DNA of 64,000 bases from Apostichopus japonicus (lineage: Eukaryota > Echinodermata > Holothuroidea > Aspidochirotida > Stichopodidae), in assembly GCF_037975245.1 (NCBI RefSeq), contig NC_092567.1, forward strand, positions 19,412,876 to 19,476,875, written 5' to 3'. A program made the translations under genes and the position numbers. The notes under the pieces were generated by a model. That model had not been told where the DNA came from and did no database searches. It worked only from the letters and a program-made list of their open reading frames with translations. Each line of letters begins with the position of its first letter. Within the stretch, counting starts at the first letter, position 1. Below, piece after piece: positions 34,943 to 51,500 of this stretch.

Positions 34943-36330
34943 TCTGTTGTGACCCCGGGTTTTCCTTTGGCCTTCAAAGCCGATAAAATACAATTTTAGA
35001 TAGATTCAGGGAAGTAAACTCAAAGGACCAAAAGACTACTGAGAGGTTTCTGAAAGTTAACAAAAACGATATATTTACAATGATACGATCTCTACTGATT
35101 TGTACAGGGATTATTGGGTACTAGAAATTTGGAATATTACAGACAGATTTTACAATATTATACGGCCGTTAAATACTTAAAAGATTACTTAACTTATCTT
35201 ACGCGGCGCGTGCCGGCTCTCGGTTCCTTTCGTATCTGTTCTGACTTCCTTGCGTCACCAACAACGATGTCGGGAGTATCCCTCGTAGGCTGGTATCCCC
35301 GTGACTTGTTCAGGAGCAAAACCGTTCCCCGCTGGTCCAATTCGACTCAACGTTTGTATCCCAAGGATGGCTTCCTCCCGGGTGAACTCCGAAAAACTCT
35401 GCCGAAGTCACGCCTGTCCCGGTTAAACGACGCACCAATCTTATAAACAAACAGTCCACCGGTTCCTCCGTCCGTCCCCTCGATAATTAATCTTTTATCT
35501 CAGATGAATTTCTTCTCACAATAGATCGGAAAAACTCCAAATCACCGAAAATATCTCTTTTTATATATAGCCGGGTTTAATCTCCCGAAAGTTCTTTTCC
35601 AGGAATCCTGACGGAAAAACATCGAGAATCATCCATGTCTCGAAGATACGACTGACAGTTCAACGTTCATTGGTCGACGATATCCGGTCACCTGCTAAAA
35701 ATAACTTCCCGTATGTTCTGGAAATTTGTAATCGCTAATACCGAATAGCGCCATTATTCTCGTCGCTTCCCAGAAACACGGTTATGGTAGCATACGCCCA
35801 TTAAAAGCCCCATTGACTTACACACTAAACCACAAAAGTAATGTGGTCTCTAAGTCTAGATAGAAGTTTTCACTAGCTTAACGCTACCCATCACCGGATA
35901 GCTGACAAGTTGGCCTTTCATGGCACCATCAATTTTCCGTACCATGACCATGTAGATTTTTTGCTATTCGAGCCGGAAGTTTTCGTCACTTGTAAACAAA
36001 CCTCTTCACTCAGTGGTAAACAAATTGCTCCCGGGAGGCCTAAAGGGGTCTAAAATTGCCTCAATTGACCCAACTTTCTCACCACATGTACTTCCATTCA
36101 TGCTCTTCAACATGCAAGCCACAAAAAAACTAGATTATGATTGATAACAGATCACAAAAGATGTTCTCCCACTGCTTTTTGGCACTTTTCCTGAAACAGG
36201 AGAACAATCGAGCGGATTGATATAGACTCTAATAGGAGTATGCCACCTTATCAGTCACGACGAGTGACCTACTTATCACCCAGACCAGCGTATACTGAAT
36301 ACACGTACAATGAATAAAGTCGTTCGTGAC
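34943..36330. other. Unassigned block, GC-richer in 35200-35480
   Basis: The block between the two inverted family-B elements. 35200-35480 is noticeably richer in G+C than its surroundings and has an open frame of 110 codons on the plus strand, which I cannot match to any family. It starts with TGTTGTGACCCCGGG and could be part of a long terminal repeat or another transposon end, but I found no partner copy or target duplication in the window. Confidence 0.3.
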
Positions 36331-36379
36331 ACTATAGCAATGCATTTTTGGAAATTATGATATTATTATTATCATTATT

Positions 36380-36597
36380 ATTGTAACGACTTCCCCAATA
36401 ATTATAAATAATATGGAAGGGTAATAACACGGCAAATGATTGTATGTTATTGGCATGCGGTGTAATAACCGATGCATGCCTATATGATATGCACATTAAG
36501 ACGTTGAACGCTCGCGGAGCGCGCGGAAAAATTTTGGTTATATTTTTCGGGCAAGTCGTTACAGCCACCCAAATCAAATTGGGCTCCTACGCCTATG
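36380..36597 (-). mobile_element. C/G-run MITE family B, copy 2 (inverted)
   Basis: Inverse of the element at 34249-34470. It begins (plus strand) ATTGTAACGACTTCCCC, contains ACGCTCGCGGAGCGCGCG and ends GGGCTCCTACGCCTATG. The two copies face each other about 1.9 kb apart, so the 34249-36597 interval could behave as a large inverted-repeat unit. Confidence 0.7.
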
Positions 36598-36609
36598 CTG
36601 ACCTAATAA

Positions 36610-38449
36610 CAGGCGCGTATCCAGGATTTTCTAACCCGGGGGGCGCGAATTACTATCTAAGCGGAGCGCCACCATCGGTTGGCGCGTAGCGTACAAGAAA
36701 TTTTCTGGTTTTGATACCCCCCAGATCACCGGAAATGGCACTTCTCGGGCTTGAAAATGAGCAACCAGATGTACACTTTTGCCTGAGAACCAAGTATTTC
36801 CCAAAAGTTTTTTTTTTTTCCATCCATAACCTTTTTGAAGATTGTCACCAGTCACACTAAGCCCATTATTTGTTCAGAATTTGAAAATTCACATTTCTCG
36901 TGAATAAAATCACTTAAAAGCATACCCATAATGTTGCACAAAATTCAATCTATGGACAACCAATATAGAAAAACCTCCTGCAACCCCTAACAGACAGGTC
37001 AAAATTGCAAGAGTAGAGGAAAGTATGATGAAGAATGTTGGTGAGGAAATTTTCGAAAATTCAGACACAGTTAATTTATTGGTGTAGAAATATTAAAAGC
37101 TCTTATAATGGCTATTATAAAACTTCGTTGAAGGAACAGAAATATACCAGATATTTCCTATATCAGGTATATCGAAACCGAACACTACACACATAGGCGT
37201 AGGTCCCGTAGGGGGCGGGGGCTGCAGCCCCCCCCCTCGCAACCAAATTATTTCCCATTTTTTTCGGGCACCTACTGAAAGAAAAATAAATAGCAACAAT
37301 AGCTTACAAATTATCTCCTTGGTAATTAAAATAAAGTTGTAAGCTTGGCCGACATTACTACAGTAAAAGAGAGTATTGACATAAATGGATCTGTATGCTT
37401 TTTCTCCATCTACATAAGACATTTGGTTGTTTACATTAGCATCCGGCGGTATACTGTGCAACTTTCACGGACCGTGCGGTACACGATGCCATGCAATATA
37501 ATGACCGATGCTTGCCTATATGATATTGGCATCGATATGTTGAACGCGCGCTTCGCGCGCGAAAAATTTTGACTTTTTTCCGGGCAAGTCATTACAGCCC
37601 CCAAATCCAATTTGGCTCCTACGCCTTTGACTACACACATAGACAGTTTTTGAGGCTGTTCATCGTGAAACATGCATTTCAATGCTCACTGATATGATGT
37701 TATATCTGCTCTTTGCTTTACAAATTCGAACAGGCGTGTAGCGAGTAATTGCCAAGGGAGGGGCGAAGCCTGTAGGCAAACTATCTAAGCGAAGCGCCAC
37801 CATGAGTTGGCGCGAAGCGTACAAGAAAAATTTTGGCCGAAAATGCCTCCCAGATCGCTGGAAATGACACTCCCCAGGCCTTATAAGTTGCATCTAAGCA
37901 TTGTCTATTTTGAAATTACTAGCGATGTCATAAAGAAAATTTGCTCGGGGGGGGGGGGGGGGGCGGTCGTCCCCTTCCCGAAATGCGTCATGTTCCCCGA
38001 CGAGTCGGTCGAGTTCAAGACCAGCCACAGTTGGTTCCATATAGCACAATTGTACAATTGTTTAAGGCGTCCACACACACACGCGTTATGATAAACCATA
38101 TATAGTATTTATATAGATACATTAGTGAGAGAGGGAAAATGGAAACGTCGAAAATGGAGTTGTCGGTGTAAGGGGTAGGGTGAGGCGCACACCCCCTCCG
38201 TAATCCTTGATCTGTCACTGGCTACCCTGTGTATATAATAGGGATCTTTCTCTTCCCGAAGTCTTGGCTATCTTCTACTCCCTCTTTTCTCCTTTTTATC
38301 TCTTGTTTTCTTTTTCTTTTCCCTTCCTTCCTCTCCTCCTTTTCCTTTTCCCCCCCTCCTTTTCCCTTTTTTCTTCTCTTTTTTTCTCTCCTCTTTTCCT
38401 TACCCGGGGGGCGCGCCCCCAACGCCCCCCCCCCCTGGATACGCACCTG
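36610..38449. mobile_element. Candidate 1.84-kb composite element, nested repeats
   Basis: Left end CAGGCGCGTATCCAGG, right end CCTGGATACGCACCTG: 16-bp inverted repeats with one mismatch. The six bases before (36604-36609) and after (38450-38455) are both TAATAA. Inside are a fragment of the AAGCGGAGCGCCACC family (36655-36790), a second one (37735-37885), a partial family-B copy (37488-37625) and long C/G runs. No transposase gene was found. It may be one composite element, or ends of two independent ones that happen to face each other. Confidence 0.5.
38247..38402. repeat. Polypyrimidine tract, ~150 bp
   Basis: Almost purely C and T on the plus strand (for example CTTTTTCTTTTCCCTTCC, CTCCTCCTTTTCC), ending in CCCGGGGGGCGCGCCCCC. 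Such strand asymmetry can adopt triplex structures. The open frames on either strand here are composition artefacts. Confidence 0.8.
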
Positions 38450-39347
38450 TAATAAGGTGATCAAGAGTACAATTTTTATGTAGAAAAAGGGCACAATTTT
38501 TAACCTGAGGAAAAGTGGGGGGGCACGTGCCCCCTGTGCCCTCCCGGTTCCGCCGCCCTTGGTTACAATAATAATAATAATATAAGTTTAACCATTGAAA
38601 AACACATTTCAATTTATTTTCCTTTCAGTAGGTGACCTTAAAAATTCTCAGTATATTGCCCGAATTTTCACAAAAATATTTGGTCGGGGTGGGGGGGGGG
38701 CTGAAGCCCATATCCCCAGCCCCCCATATTTTACGCCTATGGATGTGAATAATTTGGTGAAATGCTATATACTGTTCGGAAAACAAATCATATTTGAAGA
38801 CATGTCATAAATGTGCAGATTGACAAATTCATTTCGAGTTGCAGTTTTGTTATTTCATGTACGTTCTCACTGTCTCACACTTGCCCAAACTTTTGGGCAC
38901 GCCTTATCATTCACTCTCAATTTGGCAGGGTTCGTATTGAATTTTATTTGACTCTATGTTTTTAAGTATCACTGGTATTCGGTTTGTAGTAGATGTGTCC
39001 TTTAAATATAAAATAAACTGTGTTTAGTCAGGGGCTGGTTAAAGCTGTATGTTATTCATGATTATTACACAATTATGTTTAAAAAAAATAAAATACTATA
39101 CCGTAGTTAATTTGCATGACAACAAGATTATTACTATTAGTGATATGTTAACATGTGTATCGGCACATTAATTTCAGCTTTTTATTCGTTAAGATTGTCT
39201 CTTTTGAATTTTATCGCTCTGTAACAGCTTTTCTTTTTTATCTGATTTTTGTATGACTGAATAGTCAATTAAGAAAATGCACGTTCAAAAAATAGGAAAG
39301 ATTCTAGGGCATGCGCACATAAATAGGTGGGAAAGATCAGAGTGCCG

Positions 39348-39392
39348 TTTATATATAGCGCCATCTATTTTCTCTCTCTCTCTTTTTGCTCG
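39348..39392 (+). promoter_or_regulatory. RPS13 core promoter: TATA-like box plus 5' TOP tract
   Basis: TTTATATATAG at 39348-39358 is followed, about 20 bp later, by the pyrimidine tract TTTTCTCTCTCTCTCTTTTT (39368-39387), which ends 18 bp before the RPS13 start codon. Animal ribosomal protein genes usually begin transcription at a C inside such a tract, making a terminal oligopyrimidine mRNA under growth control. The exact start site is inferred. Confidence 0.7.
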
Positions 39393-39405
39393 TACAAAAT
39401 CCAAC

Positions 39406-42868
<3,463 letters not shown>

Positions 42869-44135
42869 ACCGTTACGACTGGACTCCATTGGTAGTAAAG
42901 ATCTCATTTTGCGATGTAATTTCGTCATGATTTGGTAGAAATATATTAGCAAATCCAACTTTTGTCAAATGTTTTCAATCTATCAAAGGTGTGAGAGTCG
43001 TTTTGTCAACTATGGTCACCCAAATCAGTGATCAAGTTTCATCCAGTCCCTCCCCCCCCGCCCCCACAGATATTTAGCCTTGATACTCCTGTACTGCTTA
43101 GGTGTCATTCATTTTCACAAGAGGCTTAAAGTAGGGGAAAATTAGGTCTTGACTCCTTGTAACTCCCAACCCACCCCTCCATCTGCCAAGCCCCATGTCA
43201 AACTTGTATTAGGGTGCCCATGCTTGACTGACATGTGCATCAATGTTAGTCTTTTGTAATTCATTGTTATTACATCCAGGGTATTACATCACAAAATAAT
43301 ACCATGATGGAAAGATTAATAAACATAAATAGTTAAACATTAAATAATACTTAAACATATAAACAAGGCTTTCCACAAAAATGCTGTTGACAATTGGGTA
43401 CGAGTTCAAAATTATTCCAGAGATACCCTAAATTTCAAGTGCTTGCAAGCTGTTATTTCAGCTCTGGATATGCCCCCCATACACTGTTTACACCAATGCT
43501 ATTAAACCCTCCCTCACCCTCCCCCCCTCTTATCTCAACTTGTTTGGGATCCCTACCTTGGTTGCAAACTATTCATTTCTCCAAGTTTCATAACTTCATG
43601 CATGGGTACGAGTTCACAGTTAATTTGACAGTATCACAGTATACTTTGACTAGTATCACAGTTAATTTGACTGGAAGATTTGTATCCTTTCCTGTAATGA
43701 GCGAGTTAAACTTAAGTATGGAACATTATATTGGGACAAAGGTCAACTCGAGCAAACTGCAGCTTATACATATATGAACATATCAATTCTTCACTTGTAA
43801 ACCTGAAAATACTATTCTTCAATATATTACTTCAAGTATGGGTGACCTCTTTTTCTTCATGTTTGCTTAGAAGTCCGCCTTTCCTTATCATAACTTATTC
43901 AGGTTTGTAAAACACAACAAAAGAATCAAAACAACTGGAAAACTGTTTATTTAAATAAATTCTCTCTCTTGACAGAAATAATTAAATTCTCATAAATGGA
44001 TCTATTTATTTATACAGAACATGACAAAAATAGTTTTTCTTCTCAAGGTGGTTGGTATCAAGGTAAATAGTCATAAGCAGTTACATAAAAAGACAATGAA
44101 AGCCAAATAAAACATCTATAGCATAATATAATTAA
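42869..44135. other. RPS13 downstream region, no gene recognised
   Basis: The 3' UTR should be in the first part. An AGTAAA lies 26 bp after the stop (42895) and a clear AATAAA at about 43318, either of which might serve as the polyadenylation signal. C runs at 43055 and 43524. No other exon was recognised. Confidence 0.45.
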
Positions 44136-44471
44136 TCGGAGTGAAGACTCGGGCAAAAAGAAACGTTTGATGCCGGTAATCTGACCTAGTTTCAAATGAG
44201 GTGTAACAGAAGTGTTAGACGCCACCATTGATCCCAGAAAATACACACACAGCTTGCTACCGTCGGTAATTAGACACTATGTGTACAGTCAATACATCAA
44301 CTACGGTCAATACCCACAACACTAAATAGCAGCGATAGACATCTCAGGTCCAGATAAAAGATAACAAGGTATCACGTTTCATTGCCGTCTGCATTTTGTA
44401 GAGACATGAAAAGAACTTCACTTGCAAGCAACTTTTTTAAGAGGGCTGTGTGGGGCGAGTCTTCAATGCCT
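44136..44471 (+). mobile_element. TTAA-type MITE, copy 4
   Basis: Left end is worn (CGGAGTGAAGACTCGGGC after ATTAAT). Right end is GGGGCGAGTCTTCAATGCCT followed by TTAA (44472-44475). The interior matches copy 2 but lost the GATGGCCGCACGCGG part near the right end. It lies between RPS13 and the end of DNAI7. Confidence 0.85.
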
Positions 44472-44740
44472 TTAAGAGGGAAGGGGAGCCTCCACAATAT
44501 GCAACCTCTGCATCTGTCTGACATGGTTATGTATTAACATTGTCTTGCACCAGCATTTTTGCATCTGGTCACAAATTTCATAAACATTCAATAATCATCA
44601 ATTTTCAAATTCCAAGTATAGACTTAAAGCTACACGAAGGCCCACAAGATTACAGTTCACTACAAACATATTTCAAATTGAGCTGTAAACTAGTTTGTAT
44701 TCTGAATACGTTGCATCAGTGGCAGGGATGAGACTGAGCC

Positions 44741-45190
44741 GGGGGGAAAAAAATCTGAAATTTATCGATCGCCGTTCTGGGGGAGGGGTTTAAGGGGAGG
44801 GGGTGTCCCCCTTTAGAAATTTTTTGTCAGGTAAGGAGGGCTTAGATGCAAAATGGTGGACTCTAGATGGAATCTATCACATCACGTAACTCGCCAGAAA
44901 AGTGTGGAATTTCTGCTTGTATAATTTATCCATTAGCTTTTTTGAACCAAAAAAAGGCTTTTTTGCTTGCTTTGTGCTACTTGATTCCACCACTGGTCAA
45001 ATTCGGTGTTCCTTCCCTTCACAGTCCAGCATGTTCGGCAAAAAAAAATAAATAAATAAATAAATAAATATAAAAAAATAAAAAAATAATAAAAAATAAT
45101 AAAAAATGCGAATTACGAGAAAAAACGCGAAAATGAAAAAAAAAAAAAAATCGGAAATCCGCGTTTCCGCGGAAGAGTCTCATGCCTGCA
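44741..45190. repeat. Low-complexity G/A-rich block with (AAAT)n
   Basis: G runs (44741-44810) are followed, after a unique stretch, by A-rich simple sequence at 45040-45150 (repeated TAAA and AAAAAATAATA), ending AAATCCGCGTTTCCGCGGAA. No gene. It may be the remains of an inserted repeat with an A tail. Confidence 0.6.
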
Positions 45191-45584
45191 GTGGTTAGTT
45201 GCTATCGATAGCTTTCATATTCGTTGCCCTCATGTTGAGCTTGGACGGACTAAGAAACGCAACTCACTGGCAGGACAGATGCCTATGAGACAACATCGAA
45301 CGAAAATCTTCACTTTCTGAATTTGTAACTATGTCTTGTCGAGAGCATAGGCATTAAACTACTAAATTTCTACTCCATTTTCACTCATGTATTGCTTGAT
45401 GGGTTGAAGGTCACATTAGTATTTACTTTGCTAATATGAAAAAAGATCTCAGCTATATCGTTTTCAGTATAAAAACTCAAATGAATCATGTCATACAAAT
45501 GTCTTCAGCTTTAACACAAACATGTACTTTTAATAAAGACAACTGCCATTTTTTCGTGGCACATAATATTGTACTACGGAACTT

Positions 45585-48500
45585 TTATGAGTAAGTGACG
45601 ACTTTCGTGGCCGATAAAATCTGGTTGACCGCATCTGCAAATCTGAAGTCTGTGTTGATTCTCTCACGTCCAGCATCTGAGGACAGTTCCAAGACCATGT
45701 GGTAGAGATCAGCGTGAAACTGCAAAGAAAATACAAAGGACAACCATCATACATGAAGACAATTAATCACATATGCCAGCAACAGGCTTGAGGAATCCAA
45801 TTTTCTGGTCCCTCCAATGCAATGGTCCCTCCAATTGGTCCCTCCAATGCAATGGTCCCTCCAATTGGTCCCTCCAATGTAAGGCACCTCCGCCTCTAAC
45901 CTCGTCACTGCACTATAGATTCATTGACAGGTGGGATGGATTGGACACCAAGCAGTACAGGAATACATTTTGTCTTATAAGTCAATATTAAAGCTTACAA
46001 GTTAAGCAAGGGCAATCAAATGAAACTTCTTTTGAATAGTTTGGAAAACAATTTCTTACAAAATTGCAGAAACAGACATTTCTACATTCATTACTTTAAG
46101 AAAATGAAACTTCCCATACAATTTACATTCAATGGGTTGAAATGTCTTTTGCCATGACCTTTCTGCTTCAAAATTGCTGCATTTCTGATGGGAAGGAAAT
46201 GGTTTGGCTTCAGCCAAAGCACAATAAGGGAAAAAATACAAAAGGAATAAAATAAAATAATATCATACCTGTGTTCCTTCAGCGTAAACTTCTGAAAACT
46301 CTTCGTCTTGTTCGCTCATCTTCAACTTGAAGCAACGATCCTTGCGCATCAAAAGCAACGACCATGCATCCTGAAGTGAAGATAAAGAAGTAATAAATAT
46401 TCATGCTTTAAATATATGAATATTTAATTAGCATGAATATTAAATTTAATAAATTTCCCTAACCTGTAAATATTACACAATGGGCACAAACTTTTAGTCA
46501 GCTAGATTACACGAGGGTTAACAGTAGTTCCAACAATGGTATGCCCTGGAAATAATTTAAAGGGTGTGAAGACTCGCTCAAAAAGAAACGCCTAATGCCG
46601 GTAATCTGACCTAGTTTCGAATGAGGTGTAACAGAAGGGTTAGACACCACCATTGATCCCAGAAAGTACGCACACAGCTTGCTACCTTCGGTAATTAGAC
46701 ACTAGTGTACAGTCAGCACATACAGCTGCAGTCAATATCCACAGCACAGGTACAAACGATACAGCGATGGACATCTCAGGTCCAGCTGAAGATAACAAGG
46801 TATCACGTTTCATTACTGTCTGCAGTTTGTAGCGACAAGCAGAAAACTTTATTTGCAAGCAACGGAAAGTTAACTTTATCAGAGCGGGGCACGCGGTTTG
46901 GGGCGAGTCTTCAATGCCTTTAATATTAAAATTACATAGCAGTTTTGAAAGCTCTACATTTTGTGGAGGTGATAGAAAAAAAAAGTATGGCTCATGTGTA
47001 CAAAACTGCTATATACATCTTTGCACAGCTAGTATAGGGACTTTGCCTAATTTGCATAGCAGATGCGATACAGGCTAAATTTTTCCCTGATTCTGTCTAT
47101 GTATGAAAACTGAATATTTGCTAACAGCTACCTTTGTCAAAGAGACTTAGCATGTATACTATCTTAACTTGTATATTTTTAAATCAACAACAGGGAATAT
47201 CATCATAAACGCTTTGAAAAGAGCAGAGAAACGTTTGGTCTGAACGGGATTCATATCTGAACTTGAATAGAAGACTACAACAAACTGCTTCTTGAATTAT
47301 TTTTATCCTGACATGAGCACAGGAGACAAAAGAAGAGAAATTCTCTTTGAGTGATATTGTTTACAAGGTTATTAAACTTTGAACTCTATTGACCATCCAC
47401 CTTCACCGAAAAGAACATGGATTTTTGTACCCAATACGACAGATCCACATACGGAGTATGAAGTTTACCCTATCGTGAACATTTTGAGTTATCCTGTCAA
47501 CGAGCAGTTGTTAAGTACACAAACGCCATCACCGTCGCAAACATTCCTTTGTCTCCAGGGAGGAATCAAAACGAGAAATACTGTCACCACCCAGGTAGCT
47601 TAGCTTGAAGGACCAATTTCATTGGCTAATAATCTCAACATGAATGATAAGAAAGCAACACACGGAGGAATTGTTACCTCCATCATTCTGTGTTACCAAA
47701 ATTGTTGGCTATCCATCCCAAAATGAAAAAACACAAACGAAGATATAAAAACAGAAATAAAACAAAAGAGGGAGAGCCAGAGAATTTCTAACAAAACCCC
47801 AAAGATTCTCACCTCTGTCACTTGGGTGCCGTCCAGTTTCTCGGCTCCTAACATGACAATCTTTTCAGGACTGGCCTCACAATTCCATTTACTCCAAGAG
47901 TAAGCAAAGTTGGAGGCAGTTAGTGCCATCTGTTGGTACACAGTTTCCTCTGTGACCTCATCCTTATGAAAGAGGAAAAGGAAACAATATCAAAATGCGA
48001 AACCATTGTACCATATTGGTATGTAAACTAAACTGATTGTGGGAGGTCAAATGCAAGGGTCATCGCTGGTGGGAGGTCAAATGCAAGGGTGGGTGCTGGT
48101 GGGAGGTCAAATGCAAGGGTGGGCACTGATGAGAGGTCAATTAAGGCTTATATATATGTCGGTATAGGGAACTAGAGTAGCAATTCCGACGGTCGCTGAC
48201 AATAGAAATACGGCTATTCTTGAATTTACGAAGTGCATGGCAGCCTCAACATCAACCACTCTCCTAACAACCACCCTTCCCCACTCGTGAAAGAAGATAG
48301 CAGCATGAGAGGTTCCTCTTCAAACAAAATCCAAAACTTTGAATTCCAAGGGACCTTTATTTGTGTATCTCTTGTTCCAATCACTGATTGTATATTGTCT
48401 GAAGAAAAAAGTAGACTCTCAACTCCCCCCCCCCCCCCCACCCATTCTCTTCCATCTATCAGATAATGGGCACAACTTTTCAAAGAATATTCAAAACAAT

Positions 48501-51500
48501 ACAATGCTTGACTGGCTGGTAACATTGAAATCTATTCTCACCTTTTCAGTGATATTGACATATTTCTTGGAATCCCGCTCTGGGAAGACATTCACCCCAG
48601 CTGCTCTCATTGTCTGTGATAAAATTTAGACAAAAGAAAAGATGTTTAATGAACAGTGATCTAATAAACTGGGGAAAGGGAGGGGGGTGGTGGAGGGGGG
48701 TCTCAAATGTCCAAAATTTCTACAAACATTTTGTGCAAACATTTAAAGCAGCACCGCTCTGCAGGGGGCAACATAAAGAGGACCTTCAGGAAATGTCATT
48801 GACAACATAACAGAAAAAATTTCAGAAAATATTTAGGCATTCTAAATATAAACCTCTGACAGCCAAGCTTACAAAGCCCTTGCATTACTGTGAGAACTGA
48901 TGATTATACCATTAATCCACATTTCGTTACCCCGAGCAAAAGGACGAATTTTACATATTCGGTTCTTTAGCATTCATTCACCCTCTCCTCCCCTTGTTCC
49001 CCGACTTGTTAGTAAGAAATGAAGAAGGATAAAATAGTTGGTGTAAAGACTCATCCATTTTGACAGAACGCAAGAAACATTCGGTCACTCTTTGAAAAAA
49101 AACATGTCAAAATTGTTTATGAAGGCCACTTTAAGTCAAGAGCGTTAAAACTCAATTATGATTCTTCTAGGAGGAAAAAGGTCAGTTGCTTTCTCATTCT
49201 AAAAGAAAGACACACATTTGATCACTACCGATGGATAGCCAAGTGTCTGAGATTAATGCAAACCTTTCAGTGAAGTTGAAGGAAAATGAAAGAGAGCAAA
49301 CGGAGGGGAAAGAAAATCTAATTGTAGCAGTTACTGAAGTGGAAACTTAAAGGCATTGAAGACTTGCCCCAAACTGCGTGCCGGGCTCTGAAAAAGTCAA
49401 CTTTCTGTTGCTTGCAAATAACGTTTTCTTCTTGTCGCTACAAAATGCAGACAGTAATGAAACATGATACCTTGTTATCTTTTATCTAGACCTGAGATGT
49501 CCACGCTGCTATGTACACTGTGTTGTGGGTATTGACCGTAGCTGTATGTATTGACTGTACACTAGTGTCTAATTAACGACGGTAGCAAGCTGTGTGTGTA
49601 TTTTCTGGGATCGATGGTGGTGTCTAACACTTCTGTTACAACTCATTCGAAACTAGGTCAGATTACCGGCATGAGATGTTCTTTGTGCGCGAGTCTTCAC
49701 ACCCTTTAAAAAGAAAACAAGCAAAACTTACTTTAATGAGTTCCTGAGGAGGCATCCATTTGTTGATGATGCTGTCAAGACTGGGTTTGGGGTCGCTTTC
49801 TGCCGACAAGTGGAAACAACACAGCTCTTCCTATTGAACGATGAATGAATAAAACCATTTTTCATAAATGACATTTGTGGCAAAAGTGAGTCATCAAAAT
49901 AATGATTGTAAGGTACCATGTGGTGCTAAAAGAGATGATATAGGCCCCTGGAATTCAAACTTTTTTTGGCTTGGTGAACCCTATTTCATCACCTAGGTGA
50001 CCCTCCAGTGCTGGATGTTGTTGCCTTGGGAAAGGATCTTTCCGGGAGAAATTATTCCAACCTCCCACACCCCCATCCCTCCCCTTTGAGAAATTTCCAT
50101 ACGATTAAGGGTGCATAGTTTAAAAAATGGTGTTATATTTTGCAACTTTTGATGTAATGCATTTTCAAAACTTTTTCACTTGTTTCCCCTCAAATATCAT
50201 CATTTTCCCTTTTTTCCTCCAGGTCTTTTGGCAACCCTCGAAGGGGTTGCAGCCTCCCACATTTCAATTCCATTTAAGCCATCAGGATTGGTATCAATTG
50301 GTAACTTTTCGTAGTGTACAACGGAATGTAGAATGAGGCTGAAATCTAGAGAAAAAGACCCAAATGATGGAGAATTTCAACTCACTTTGATCTCAATCTC
50401 AACCTCCAAGATGGCTGCCACGATGGTCAGCTTGACGTGATTGGCGCCCAACGGCTTCAACTCCCACGACTGGAACGGCATGTTGATGTGCTTATCCTGA
50501 ATACACGCTATCTGTCCAAAGTTGATAGTTTTGAAAGATATTGTCTTTTCAGCTGCAAGGAAAAATTGATGAGAGCAAAGAAGTTATATCTGCCACCATC
50601 CAAACACGACAAAATGGCAGAGTATTTCTACTTCCATGAGTATTTCTTCTTCCGAAAGCTTTAGGCACCAAGTCAAAAAGCTGCAGCAGCTGCAAAATCC
50701 CCTGCAGCAAGGCTGCATCTAGTACAAACGATAGGTATTGCATAGGCAGACCAGCAGTGTCTATTGTGTGAAACTGCAGTCCCTATTGAGTGAAATCTGC
50801 AGAGAAAAAGATATTAAATTCTGCGCAGCCCCGACATCGTCTTTACTTGTTACACAGTGCCCTAGCCATCCATTTAGAACATATCATTTGCTAGACTATC
50901 TTGTTGCCATTATACTAGAATACAGTAGTATACAGTTATGATTAAATACACACTTCCAAGAAGTCACAAGGTTTAAAAAAAATGAGCAAGGACAAACTGT
51001 TGCAATTCCTCCCACCCCTTAACACTCTTCCAAGAAGTTACAAGGTTTAGAAATGAGCAAAGCCAAATTGTTGAATTCAACCTCCTCCCCCCCCTCCCAC
51101 ACGCCTTAACACTCTTCCAAGAAGTCACAAGGTTTAAAAATGAGCAAGGTCAAACTGTTGCAATTCCCACCCACCCCTTTACAACAAGCTACAAGGTTTA
51201 GAAACGAGCAAGGCCAAATTGTTGAATCCCCCCAAAAATTTTACACTCTTCCAAGAAGTCACAAGGTTTAAAAATGAGCAAGCACAAACTGTTGCAATTC
51301 TCCCCACCCCCTCCTCCCCTTTTTTTTGTTGAATATTTTGTTGACTACTTAATATTTAATAAAATGTTTAATATTTTGTAACAGCACAGATTTGGTCTGA
51401 CACTGTTCACTGAAATCTTTCTATTTCTTAAATTTTCACCAAAGGTTTCATCTTGAGTTGTCACACCTTGAAAACGAAGGAAGGTAAAACAAATTTCACA

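Noticed and set aside
35114..35446. 110-codon plus-strand frame in the GC-richer block
   Set aside because: No similarity that I recognise, no convincing start or splice context, and it lies inside a repeat cluster.
38207..38494. Overlapping Phe/Ser/Leu-rich and Lys/Glu-rich frames on both strands
   Set aside because: Pure consequence of the polypyrimidine tract.
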